DNA from: Methanobacteriota archaeon
GTDB lineage: Archaea; Halobacteriota; Bog-38; Methanoflorentales; Methanoflorentaceae
Reading direction: 5' to 3'
DNA: 10,580 nt
Assembly: GCA_028679495.1 (NCBI GenBank)
Contig: JAJRBK010000148.1
Location: forward strand, 1 to 10,580
Under the pieces are notes generated by a model that was not told the DNA's origin, did no database searches, and was given only the letters and a program-made list of their open reading frames with translations. Position numbers and translations under genes: made by a program. Below, in pieces: positions 1-6,578 of this stretch (positions within the stretch are counted from its first letter, which is position 1; each line of letters starts with the position of its first letter).

Positions 1-1274
1 GTCTCTTTCTTCTCTTCACCTACGGCAAGGAACACTCGTTGAAACGCCCTGATATACGCCGCAAACATGATAAACGTCAGCACGAGCATCACGATCGAGA
101 GAGCCGGGTAGTAGCCGCCTTTTTGGAAGCCCGCTTGCAGGATCATGTATTCGCTGACAAAGCCATTTAGAGGGGGAATCCCTGATAGCGCAAGCGCGCC
201 TACAATAAATCCTGCCGCTACAACGGGCATCTTGGTCGCTAGGCTTCCGAGGCTCTCGATATGGCGCTGTTTAGTAGCGGCTATGACGGCGCCAACGCAA
301 AGAAAGACGAGCGACTTCATGAGCATGTTGTTGATAATGTGAAAGATCCCGCCCGTCACTGCGGCCGAGGTTCCAATGCCGATCGCAAACAGAATGATTC
401 CCGCTTGCTCGATCGATGAGTAGGCGAGAAACCGTTTCAGATCGTTTTGTGTGTACGACATGAGCGCGCCGACTCCTACGGTGAGCACTGCAGTCACTGA
501 AATAAAGAGCAAGACGACGTCGAGCGACGGATGGAGGGCAAAAAGGAACCGAATGAGCATAAACGCGGTCGCTGCTTTGACAGTTCCTGCTAGAAACGTG
601 CTCACTGGCGTCGGAGCTTCATCGTAAGTATCAGGCACCCACGAGTGCATGGGAACAACGCCTATCTTCGTTCCAAGGCCGATGAATAAGAATAGGCTTA
701 TGAGAAGGGCTGTTGAGCTTGAGAGCGTGCCGAAGGACGCTATATCAAGCGTGCCGTAGTTGACAAACATCAGAATAAGCGCTATAAGTGCAAATGAACT
801 GCCGATGCTGTTAAGGATGATGAACTTGGTCGCTGCTTCAAATGCCTTGCCACCTCGATAGGTCACCAGCAACGCCGTTGACAACGTTCCAATTTCAAAG
901 AAAACGTAGAATGTGGCCAGATTAGTGCTTAGAACGGCAGCAGCGGTTGTGCTTATAATTATTAAGAGCAGAGGGTAATAGATCCGGCGAGCGCGACCCA
1001 TATATGCCATGCTATACCAGACGACGATCGTTCCGACAACAGTCACCACATATGCAATAAGCAAGCCCTGCGTTGAAAGTCCGATCGCTGCGGCGATCGA
1101 ATCTAAACCGGCGGAGGCGCTAATGCCGATGAACCAATCAGCTGAGAAGAGAATCGCACTTATAGTCATCCCTATAACAGCGATATATGCAGTTACCCGT
1201 GCGTTACTACGGCCTGTGAGCACACATAGGGCCGCCGTAATGAGTGGGATGACCAGAGTATACAAGATATACAT
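1..1274 (-). CDS. HyfF/NuoM-type proton-translocating antiporter subunit (C-terminus off left edge)
   Basis: Membrane subunit of the NuoL/M/N (Mrp antiporter-like) family, expected to move H+ or Na+ in a complex I-like or group 4 hydrogenase-like complex. The ATG at 1274 (MYILYTLVIP...) follows a good Shine-Dalgarno, GAGAGGT at 1280-1286, and lies 14 nt after the HyfE stop. About 424 residues are visible with no stop before the edge; family members run about 480-530. Family landmarks are seen: a TM5 glutamate (FYVFFEIG, about E127), the TM7 lysine (GLGTKIGVVPMHSWVPD, about K203) followed by APTPVS, a second lysine in GTVKAATAF (about K233), the NDLKRFLAYSSI lysine (about K280), an NMLMKSLVF lysine (about K320), and a TM12 glutamate in GIPPLNGFVSEYM (about E375). 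Glutamate rather than lysine in TM12 points to NuoM/HyfF/HycC-type over NuoL or NuoN. The exact complex is not determined. Confidence 0.9.
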   Translation of the reverse strand, partial: MYILYTLVIPLITAALCVLTGRSNARVTAYIAVIGMTISAILFSADWFIGISASAGLDSIAAAIGLSTQGLLIAYVVTVVGTIVVWYSMAYMGRARRIYYPLLLIIISTTAAAVLSTNLATFYVFFEIGTLSTALLVTYRGGKAFEAATKFIILNSIGSSFALIALILMFVNYGTLDIASFGTLSSSTALLISLFLFIGLGTKIGVVPMHSWVPDTYDEAPTPVSTFLAGTVKAATAFMLIRFLFALHPSLDVVLLFISVTAVLTVGVGALMSYTQNDLKRFLAYSSIEQAGIILFAIGIGTSAAVTGGIFHIINNMLMKSLVFLCVGAVIAATKQRHIESLGSLATKMPVVAAGFIVGALALSGIPPLNGFVSEYMILQAGFQKGGYYPALSIVMLVLTFIMFAAYIRAFQRVFLAVGEEKKE

Positions 1275-1288
1275 CACTTACCTCTCAA

Positions 1289-1891
1289 TTATCCGCGCAA
1301 TTTCGTCAGTTTCGTCGCGTCGATCGTATCATACTCGGCAAAATCCATCGCTACAATAAGTGCGATCGTAAACGTAATAAGCACCACGAACACCTCTGTG
1401 ATCACTGTAAAGACCGCCGCGTTCGGTGCCCACGCAAGCACGAGCGCTCCAACGTTCTCAAAGATAAGTATACCGAGCAGGAGCTTTAGAACGCTTGCTT
1501 GGCTTGCGATGGTCACAAGGGCGACGCCAAAAAGGACGACGATGAAGTAACTTTCAAGGCTATGCTCCGCAGGAAACTGGGGTTGTAGGACATACGCTAC
1601 GAGGTATGAAAGCACGACGGCGAGGAGAGCAATGAAGATTAGGATACGCATGCTCACACGCGGTCTCGGCAGCCGCGTCCTGGTTGCTGCGAAGTACACG
1701 ATGAGAGCCGAGATGACGCCAAGCACCACTTTCACGATAGCTCCGACAACGTCGGCTTCAACAAGGAAGAATCCGGCGATAGTCAGGTTGAGACCAAGCA
1801 ATGCGAGCGCTGCGAGCTTATCACGAAGCAGGATGATAAGAAGTGCAAAGAGCACCCATAAAGCTCCAAAGATGAGTGTGATTTCCTCCAT
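1289..1891 (-). CDS. hyfE: Hydrogenase-4 component E-like (HyfE) membrane subunit
   Basis: Predicted 200-residue, almost entirely hydrophobic membrane protein. The start chosen is the ATG at 1891, which overlaps the upstream NuoL-type stop as TAATG and is preceded by AAGGGGGT; the longer reading from 2017 only shadows the upstream gene. Recalled E. coli HyfE (about 216 aa) matches end to end: a similar central LQP motif (VLQPQFP), a FENVGALVLAW segment against the MENG...LVLAL segment of HyfE, and a closing TIDATKLTKLRG that parallels the HyfE end LDVNNLTALKG. HyfE is a NuoK-related subunit placed between antiporter subunits. The first 70 residues (LRDKLAALALLG, then EADVVGAIVKVVLG) also resemble the MbhD/DUF4040 subunit of Mrp-type complexes, which is a weaker reading. 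Tight coupling to both neighbours indicates a shared membrane arm. Confidence 0.85.
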   Translation of the reverse strand: MEEITLIFGALWVLFALLIILLRDKLAALALLGLNLTIAGFFLVEADVVGAIVKVVLGVISALIVYFAATRTRLPRPRVSMRILIFIALLAVVLSYLVAYVLQPQFPAEHSLESYFIVVLFGVALVTIASQASVLKLLLGILIFENVGALVLAWAPNAAVFTVITEVFVVLITFTIALIVAMDFAEYDTIDATKLTKLRG

Positions 1892-3771
1892 TATACCCCC
1901 TTGAAGAGAAGGAACAGGACGCCTGCCAAGAGCAGCCACACAAAGATCCACGTTGCATAGCTGACCGTGTTCCCCGTTTGTGCCATGCGTAGTCTTCTCG
2001 ATACCGCGGTAGTCCACCGACCTATTCTAACGTAAACATAGTCCGGGTTGAACCAGCGCAATCGTTCAAAAGGCTGTGTTACCTGATAGAGGAAATGCCT
2101 GCCTGATGAGTACACGTACCCTTCGGGTAGTTCGTATCCTGCTCCGAAAAGCTGCTTCGACGGAGGGCCTGCGGTGCGTGGTCGTCGCACCAGCAACTCG
2201 TTTATGACTAAGCCTGCGATGATAGCCGTTATAAGCAAGAGCGCCACAAAGGCCGGGGCAAAGCTTGCTATGCCGGGCACCTCAATGCTCGTAAGCACGA
2301 TAGTGGATTGCGTGGTCACCGACCCGCTGCCGGGGACTTGTGTTATAAGGGCTATAGGATACTGCGCGAAAACTCCGAGCGCAATGCAGCCCGCAGCGAG
2401 AATCGCCTGTGGAATCCACATGGTTGGGGACGCTTCACGTGCCTGTTCAAGCTCACGCGGGAGCTGGCCGTAAAACACGCTGTGTACCGCCCGGAAGATG
2501 TAGCCCGCAGAAAGCACGCTTCCCACAAGCACCACGATCACAAACACCTGTATGCCAGGCGTTACTGCGGCGATGCTGCTCGAATAAATCAGCCACTTGC
2601 TTACAAAGCCTACGGTTGGTGGCACACCGGCAAGCGTTAAGGCTGCGATCGTAAATGACGCCGCAGTATAGGGCATTCTCTTTGATAAGCCCCCAAGCTT
2701 GTTTAGATCCATGGTGTGTACGCTACGATCGACCGCCCCTGCCCCGAGGAAGAGACACGCCTTGAAGAAAGCGTGCGCGAGGAAGTGCATCAGCCCTGCA
2801 ACGAGGCCCACAGGACCGAAGCTGAACGCAAGGAACATGAAGCCGAGGTTTGATATCGTGCTGTACGCCAACACTTCTTTGAGATCGTTTGCCCGTATGG
2901 CAGACGTCGAGGCGAGCACCACCGTAAACCCCCCGATGAGGGCGAGCACCCACGGCCACGCACCGGTGAACAGAGGAAAGAGCCGTGCAGCGAGATATAC
3001 GCCGGCAGGCACCATCGCTGCGCTGTGAAGCAGCGCCGAAACGGGCGTTGGGCCCTGCATGGCACTGGGCAACCATGAGAAGAACGGCGTTTGTGCAGAC
3101 TTTGCAAAGATGCCAATGAGCGCGAGGGCGAGGAGCGCGTTCAGCTGCCAGCCGACCGGTGGGGCGGTGAGCAGAGTGCTGATATCTATGCTTCCCGTCC
3201 ACGTATAGGCAGCGATCGAGAAGAGCAGTAACGCCTCCCCTGGAATGTGGGTGAAGAAGAAGACCTTCTTCGCAGCCCTGCTCCTCGCCGGGTCGGTGTA
3301 CCAGAATCCGACCAAGAAGTATGAGCAGAAGCCGACGATTTCCCATCCTATATACAATACGATGAGGTTGGCTGCGTTTACCAGTATCAACATGCCACCG
3401 ACAAAAAGAAGCATGAGAAAGTAGTATCGACCGCGGCCGCCCTCGTTTTGCATGTAGCCGTTCGAGTACCAAATGATGATGCACCCCATAAGTGCCACGA
3501 CAGACGAGAAGAGCGCGCTGAGCGCATCAAGCGTGAAGCTGAAAAGCGGCGTGTTGAAAACAAGCGCGCTCGGCACCGACACAGAGACCGGTTCGGCGTA
3601 CATAATGACGAGCATAGCGGCGAAGATAAGGGTCGCTAGCGCGATCATTGTCGATGTGTAATCTATGGCTTTAGTACGCGTGAAGATCCCGATGATGAGG
3701 GGGACAACGCACAGAAGGGCTGGAGTGAAGATCAAGGCCAAGAGAAGATTAGTCATCGACGTAAGAACCAT
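1891..3771 (-). CDS. NuoL/HyfB-type proton-translocating antiporter subunit
   Basis: Complete 626-residue polytopic membrane protein, the normal NuoL length. Landmarks in order: TM5 glutamate in IGWEIVGFCSYFLVGFW (E144), TM7 lysine in GIFAKSAQTPFFSWLPSAM (K224) followed by QGPTPVSALLHSAAM (H249), NDLKEVLAYSTISNLGFM (K298), HAFFKACLFLGAGAV (K337) and GVPPTVGFVSKWL (K392, lysine in TM12 as in NuoL). After about residue 500 comes a linker, an amphipathic stretch and a last TM near 605-625, resembling the lateral helix and TM16 of NuoL/HyfB. It should form one ion channel of a complex I-like or hydrogenase-4-like membrane arm. ATG 3771 is chosen as the most upstream start; MTN at 3756 is the alternative and neither has a strong ribosome site. 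It is the first gene of the leftward unit. It could equally be FpoL/FqoL; the HyfE-like neighbour favours a Hyf-type complex. Confidence 0.92.
   Translation of the reverse strand: MVLTSMTNLLLALIFTPALLCVVPLIIGIFTRTKAIDYTSTMIALATLIFAAMLVIMYAEPVSVSVPSALVFNTPLFSFTLDALSALFSSVVALMGCIIIWYSNGYMQNEGGRGRYYFLMLLFVGGMLILVNAANLIVLYIGWEIVGFCSYFLVGFWYTDPARSRAAKKVFFFTHIPGEALLLFSIAAYTWTGSIDISTLLTAPPVGWQLNALLALALIGIFAKSAQTPFFSWLPSAMQGPTPVSALLHSAAMVPAGVYLAARLFPLFTGAWPWVLALIGGFTVVLASTSAIRANDLKEVLAYSTISNLGFMFLAFSFGPVGLVAGLMHFLAHAFFKACLFLGAGAVDRSVHTMDLNKLGGLSKRMPYTAASFTIAALTLAGVPPTVGFVSKWLIYSSSIAAVTPGIQVFVIVVLVGSVLSAGYIFRAVHSVFYGQLPRELEQAREASPTMWIPQAILAAGCIALGVFAQYPIALITQVPGSGSVTTQSTIVLTSIEVPGIASFAPAFVALLLITAIIAGLVINELLVRRPRTAGPPSKQLFGAGYELPEGYVYSSGRHFLYQVTQPFERLRWFNPDYVYVRIGRWTTAVSRRLRMAQTGNTVSYATWIFVWLLLAGVLFLLFKGV
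1896..1900 (-). promoter_or_regulatory. Shine-Dalgarno of the HyfE-like gene inside the preceding gene
   Basis: On the minus strand AAGGGGGT lies 4 nt before the ATG at 1891, within the last codons of the NuoL-type gene. With the TAATG stop/start overlap it fixes the start of the HyfE-like gene and suggests translational coupling. Confidence 0.7.
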
Positions 3772-3778
3772 CTGCGCA

Positions 3779-3794
3779 ACCCCGCTTGCGGGGT
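3779..3794 (-). promoter_or_regulatory. Inverted repeat just upstream of the NuoL/HyfB-type start
   Basis: ACCCCGC and GCGGGGT are perfect 7-base inverted arms separated by two bases, ending 8 nt before the ATG at 3771. In RNA it would be a 6-bp stem with a CAAG loop covering the only G-rich sequence (GGGGTT) that could act as a ribosome site. In DNA it lies where transcription would start if the TATA-like box at 3813-3820 is used, so an operator is equally possible. The structure is seen; its function is inferred. Confidence 0.4.
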
Positions 3795-3812
3795 CTATGA
3801 TGTAAACGTTGC

Positions 3813-3820
3813 TTATTAAA
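3813..3820 (-). promoter_or_regulatory. Possible TATA box for the HyfB-HyfE-HyfF unit
   Basis: TTTAATAA on the minus strand, about 41 nt before the ATG at 3771. Archaeal start sites usually lie about 25 nt downstream of the box centre, which would put initiation near 3790. The match to consensus is moderate, and the AT-rich block near 3970 is an alternative promoter. Confidence 0.35.
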
Positions 3821-3880
3821 CTGACGGTTTTTTTTGCGTGCGGTCGGTCTTCGGTGCTTAGGACCTGCTTTGTGTGATCT

Positions 3881-3913
3881 CTTCGCGAATCGCACGAAAT
3901 GGCGATCGCGAAG
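3881..3913. repeat. Long imperfect inverted repeat between divergent genes
   Basis: The left arm CTTCGCGAATCGC (3881-3893) and right arm GCGATCGCGAAG (3902-3913) pair over 12 bases with one unpaired base and an 8-nt loop. It is the strongest fold-back I saw in the non-coding part of the window. Between divergent genes it could be an operator serving either promoter, or a hairpin in the leader of a leftward transcript. Confidence 0.55.
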
Positions 3914-4020
3914 CTGTCATTTTAGGCATATTGGGTATATCGGCAGGAAGGGCTTTATTTAGTCATCTAGTCCCCATAAATTTTTAAAAATAACTTTTAT
4001 AATAAAAACAGAATGGAATC

Positions 4021-4028
4021 TTTAAATA
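4021..4028 (+). promoter_or_regulatory. Archaeal TATA box for the GHL15-like gene
   Basis: TTTAAATA, an exact match to the archaeal TATA consensus, lies 53 nt before the TTG start at 4082. The predicted start site near 4050 gives a leader of about 30 nt carrying the ribosome site at 4071-4076. Confidence 0.65.
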
Positions 4029-4070
4029 GTAATTCATCATGATAAAATGGAGGGACTGAACTACCGAATA

Positions 4071-4076
4071 GAGGTG
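4071..4076 (+). promoter_or_regulatory. Shine-Dalgarno deciding a TTG start
   Basis: GAGGTG lies 5 nt before TTG at 4082. There is no ATG or GTG nearby in frame that would retain the basic N-terminus and hydrophobic core of the signal peptide, so this site fixes the start. Confidence 0.75.
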
Positions 4077-4081
4077 TTTAG

Positions 4082-5623
4082 TTGAAGGATTATGAAAAAG
4101 GAAGGCTACAAAAGGCGCTTTTGCTGCTGTCTATTTCGCTGCTCGTTGTGACACTGATCGTCTCGCCGGCAGCTGCGGCGCCCACGGTATCAAAGTCCGG
4201 AGGCAACAGCGCACAGAGCCTTATTCACGCTAATGGCCCTCACACGTACATCGATTGGAAGAAAAGCTGGGCAGGAAACGAGGCTGGAATCGCTGCAAAC
4301 CTCGCCAAGTATGACATCGTTGCGCTTCATTACATAGATACAGCGGAGCATGTCAAAGCAATCAAGGCGATTAACCCGAACACTGTCGTCCTCGCGTATT
4401 TCAACCCGCTGTTCGGAGGGGACGAGGGCAACCCGCATAGTGAGTGGTACTTAAGAGACGCTTCGGGGAATAATCCTTCAAGTGGCTATGCGAATGAGCG
4501 CCTTATGGATCTCACGAAGCCTGGCTGGCGGAATATGTGTGTCCAGATAGCGCAAGGCGCGCTTCAAAAAGGATTCGACGGCCTTGTTCTTGACAATGGC
4601 ATGGCTTCTCCGAACGTCAGTTACGCCGGAAGTTGGCCCGGTTTGGAAAGCACGTGGCAATCGAGCACGATCGCGCTCTACAAGAGCGTCAAGCAGATAG
4701 CAGGCAACAAGATCGTGATCTACAACGGCGCTTACTTCATTCCAGGCTATGTCGATGCGCTCGATGGCTGGATGGACGAGGGATTCCCATTTTATAAGGG
4801 GTGGGAGAACTCCGTCGGCTTCGCGCTCGACGCTTCATCCAAGGGGAAACTCACGCTTATGTACGCTCAAGGCAGCAGTGCTGACCGGTACTTCTCTTAT
4901 TGTTCGGCACTCCTCACCGACGGGTACTTCTTCTATGCGCCTACCGGCACACAGTGGTTCAACGACTATGGCACAAATCTCGGCGCCGCGCTCAATACCG
5001 CTCATAAGGGAAGCGATGGCACTTGGCAACGAGACTATCAATACGGCACGGTCGTTGTGAACCCCGCTTCCAAGGCCGCGCGCATTGATATGAAGCAGAA
5101 CCAGGGAACAGTTCCTCAGGCGACGCCGAAGCCTACGCCGAAGATAGTCTCTCCGATCGCACAGAAGAAAGTGACGCCCACACCAACCGTGAAGAGTCAG
5201 AGTAAAGTTACAGCGCCTACAGTGAAGGCAACAGCAACACCGGCCGTAAAGAAGCCTGTAGCGTCCACGCCAGTTAACACATCAACAGTCAAGAAATCTG
5301 TTACAACGCCTACACCGTCACCTACGGTGAAACCAACAACTCCGACGCAAGCATCCCAGAACAAATCACAATCACTCACAACGGCATCAGAGCCGAAACG
5401 TCAGTCACAAGGCACCCCGCTTAATACCGCGGAGCTTGCTCCCGTGACGACCGACACGACGAATGCCACGGTGCCTGATATAGCAGTGCCGACAGGACAG
5501 GCGAACGCACAGACGAGTAGTGTGGCGAGTTTGCCACCACAGCCTGTGTTGGAGTTTTCTGTCTTGGGATTGGGGTTGCCTGCGATTGTCGTGGGACTGA
5601 TCTATCTGTTTATAAGAAGGTAG
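4082..5623 (+). CDS. Secreted, membrane-anchored putative glycoside hydrolase (GHL15-like)
   Basis: 513-residue surface protein. Residues 1-33 form a signal peptide (basic start, long hydrophobic run, AAA end). Residues about 50-340 look like the TIM-barrel of putative glycoside hydrolase family GHL15 (GH114-like): alternating strands such as TVVLAYFNPL and IVIYNG, the acidic motif GFDGLVLDNG (D166, D171), MDEGF (E233), LTDGYFFYAP (D280) and a closing YGTVVVNP strand. D171 and E233 are candidate catalytic residues by analogy only. Residues about 342-470 are a Thr/Pro/Lys-rich linker with recurring TPTP/VK motifs, probably extended and possibly glycosylated. The last about 23 residues are a hydrophobic helix ending in arginines, preceded by LEFS, resembling archaeal sorting tails. 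Transcribed alone from its own TATA box. The substrate is unknown; a cell-wall or matrix polysaccharide role is inferred. Confidence 0.8.
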   Translation: MKDYEKGRLQKALLLLSISLLVVTLIVSPAAAAPTVSKSGGNSAQSLIHANGPHTYIDWKKSWAGNEAGIAANLAKYDIVALHYIDTAEHVKAIKAINPNTVVLAYFNPLFGGDEGNPHSEWYLRDASGNNPSSGYANERLMDLTKPGWRNMCVQIAQGALQKGFDGLVLDNGMASPNVSYAGSWPGLESTWQSSTIALYKSVKQIAGNKIVIYNGAYFIPGYVDALDGWMDEGFPFYKGWENSVGFALDASSKGKLTLMYAQGSSADRYFSYCSALLTDGYFFYAPTGTQWFNDYGTNLGAALNTAHKGSDGTWQRDYQYGTVVVNPASKAARIDMKQNQGTVPQATPKPTPKIVSPIAQKKVTPTPTVKSQSKVTAPTVKATATPAVKKPVASTPVNTSTVKKSVTTPTPSPTVKPTTPTQASQNKSQSLTTASEPKRQSQGTPLNTAELAPVTTDTTNATVPDIAVPTGQANAQTSSVASLPPQPVLEFSVLGLGLPAIVVGLIYLFIRR

Positions 5624-5644
5624 CGGCTATAGGGTCGCACCTCC

Positions 5645-5656
5645 CCCTTTCTTCTA
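5645..5656 (+). terminator. Possible pyrimidine-tract terminator
   Basis: CCCTTTCTTCT lies about 20 nt after the GHL15-like stop codon. Archaeal termination often uses T-rich tracts without a hairpin, but this tract is short and interrupted by C. It is weak evidence. Confidence 0.2.
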
Positions 5657-5793
5657 TACGCCAGTTTTAGCAGAGCTTACAGGCTGTATTCGGCTGATGA
5701 TGCTCGCCACGGCAAGCTATCTCCTGATGGCAGCAGAACGAACGGCAGCATAATATACGTGCATGCGTTCACTACCATGCTGTTTGTGATAGC

Positions 5794-6174
5794 ATGGAAC
5801 ACGAGAGAAATATGTTTGATTGCGTAAACGCTAGTGGTCTGACATTTGTATTTGATGATAAACAGGGTATCGATCTTGCGAGGATCAGGTTCACCGTTGC
5901 ACAAAAGACACATAGTGGACCAATAACCAAGGGTCAACGGGATGCGCCGGCAGTGTTCTACACCAGCGGTACGCTTGATCCAAAAGACAGCGACTCTGCT
6001 TACCTGCTGCTTCAACAGGCCTTGGATAACAAGCCATTTTCCGTTTATGGCCGGTTCGAGGATGCCTGCAACGATGATGAAGCTGAGTGGCAGCTCACTA
6101 ACGTGTTGTTCGATCACGTGGCGCCCGGTCGGTTATCCGACTGGACATTTCACGCTCTGGCGTCGAAACGTTAA
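5794..6174 (+). CDS. Small orphan protein, possibly phage tail-tube-like
   Basis: 126 residues, not confidently recognised. The plus reading is preferred over the overlapping minus-strand frame (5677-6117) because its composition is protein-like: acidic, with alternating strand-like segments and a short helix. The order is a strand pair (LTFVFDD, ARIRFTVAQ), a charged loop (GPITKGQRDAPAVF), SGTLDPKD, a helix (SAYLLLQQAL), then FSVYGRFED and EAEWQLTNVLFD strands. This order (GTL strand, helix, R-rich strand, LTNV-F strand) resembles tail-tube proteins of tailed viruses such as XkdM; that is fold-level inference from memory. There is no clear Shine-Dalgarno or TATA box; ATG 5812 is an alternative start. 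It stands alone, without other tail, capsid or integrase genes, so it may be a relic. Confidence 0.45.
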   Translation: MEHERNMFDCVNASGLTFVFDDKQGIDLARIRFTVAQKTHSGPITKGQRDAPAVFYTSGTLDPKDSDSAYLLLQQALDNKPFSVYGRFEDACNDDEAEWQLTNVLFDHVAPGRLSDWTFHALASKR

Positions 6175-6578
6175 TGTAGCGTAATAGCTTGGCACGGCTT
6201 AACGCTTTTCTCACTTGCACATTTAGCCCAGACGTGTCGTCCGTGCACGCATAATTACGTAATGAGCCAGAGGTACCTGGCACAGGATTGACATCTACCA
6301 AACACGGCAAGTCGGTCGTAACGTATCAAAACGATGGTAAGGCTACCGGCAGGCTGAGCACAGCGATCTACAAATTGACTTCATCTGGGTGCTGCAATTT
6401 CACTTCTCAACGCGATCGTAGCGGTAGCCGTGGTCCCCTGGATACTCTTTTGTGTGAATAAATTCGCTAAAAAATATCGCGCGGGGGATTCCATCAGGAA
6501 ATCCGTGGCAGCCACCATGATAATGCTTACAGCTCAAACACTGTAGTGTCCTCGGCATGTGTTTAGTATCCTCATTCA
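6175..6578. other. Intergenic zone with degraded coding sequence
   Basis: 404 bases between the small orphan ORF and the end of the NosD-like gene. 6175-6254 shows nothing. 6255-6461 is open in one plus frame (ends TAA 6459-6461) without an ATG start but with protein-like content (SVVTYQNDGKATGRLSTAIY). 6379-6546 is open in another plus frame and encodes a hydrophobic helix with a basic tail. The picture is of decayed genes rather than regulatory DNA; no tRNA or strong hairpin was found. Confidence 0.5.
6379..6546 (+). pseudogene. 3' remnant of a membrane-protein gene
   Basis: A 55-codon open frame bounded by TGA (6376-6378) and TAG (6544-6546). It has no ATG, GTG or TTG near its beginning, yet reads as a convincing protein C-terminus: a hydrophobic helix (GAAISLLNAIVAVAVVPWIL) followed by a basic loop (NKFAKKYRAGD) and a second hydrophobic stretch (SVAATMIML). 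The two other plus frames are open just upstream (6255-6461, and 6341 onward with SDLQIDFIW), consistent with one or more frameshifts. The family is not recognised. A sequencing or assembly frameshift would look the same. Confidence 0.35.

Larger units (their letters stand above)
3772..4081. other. Divergent intergenic region with two inverted repeats, T8 run and AT-rich promoter zone
   Basis: 310 bases separate the leftward HyfB-like unit from the rightward putative hydrolase gene; no coding frame is apparent. In order: a 7-bp inverted repeat at 3779-3794, a possible minus-strand TATA box at 3813-3820, a run of eight T at 3828-3835, a 12-13 bp inverted repeat at 3881-3913, and an AT-rich block from about 3970 to 4030 ending in a consensus plus-strand TATA box. 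The AT-rich block could also drive a leftward transcript with a leader of roughly 170 nt that would include both inverted repeats. Confidence 0.7.

Noticed and set aside
1009..1359. Plus-strand open frame opposite the HyfF and HyfE-like genes
   Set aside because: It is antisense to two convincing membrane subunits and has the Thr/Ala/Ile-rich composition expected of a shadow.
1892..2017. Longer N-terminus for the HyfE-like protein
   Set aside because: It overlaps the NuoL-type gene out of frame and is not hydrophobic; the ATG at 1891 has a ribosome site and starts the first membrane helix.
2723..3484. 253-codon minus-strand open frame rich in Arg/His/Cys
   Set aside because: It lies wholly inside the NuoL-type gene in another frame, has shadow-like composition and no recognisable motif, while the NuoL frame carries all the family residues.
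3828..3835. T8 run as a terminator
   Set aside because: No plus-strand gene ends before it, since the neighbouring genes diverge; it is more likely part of the promoter region.
5677..6117. 146-codon minus-strand open frame overlapping the small orphan ORF
   Set aside because: Its composition looks random (scattered Cys and Pro, no domain or clean membrane pattern), whereas the plus frame has an ordered strand/helix pattern.
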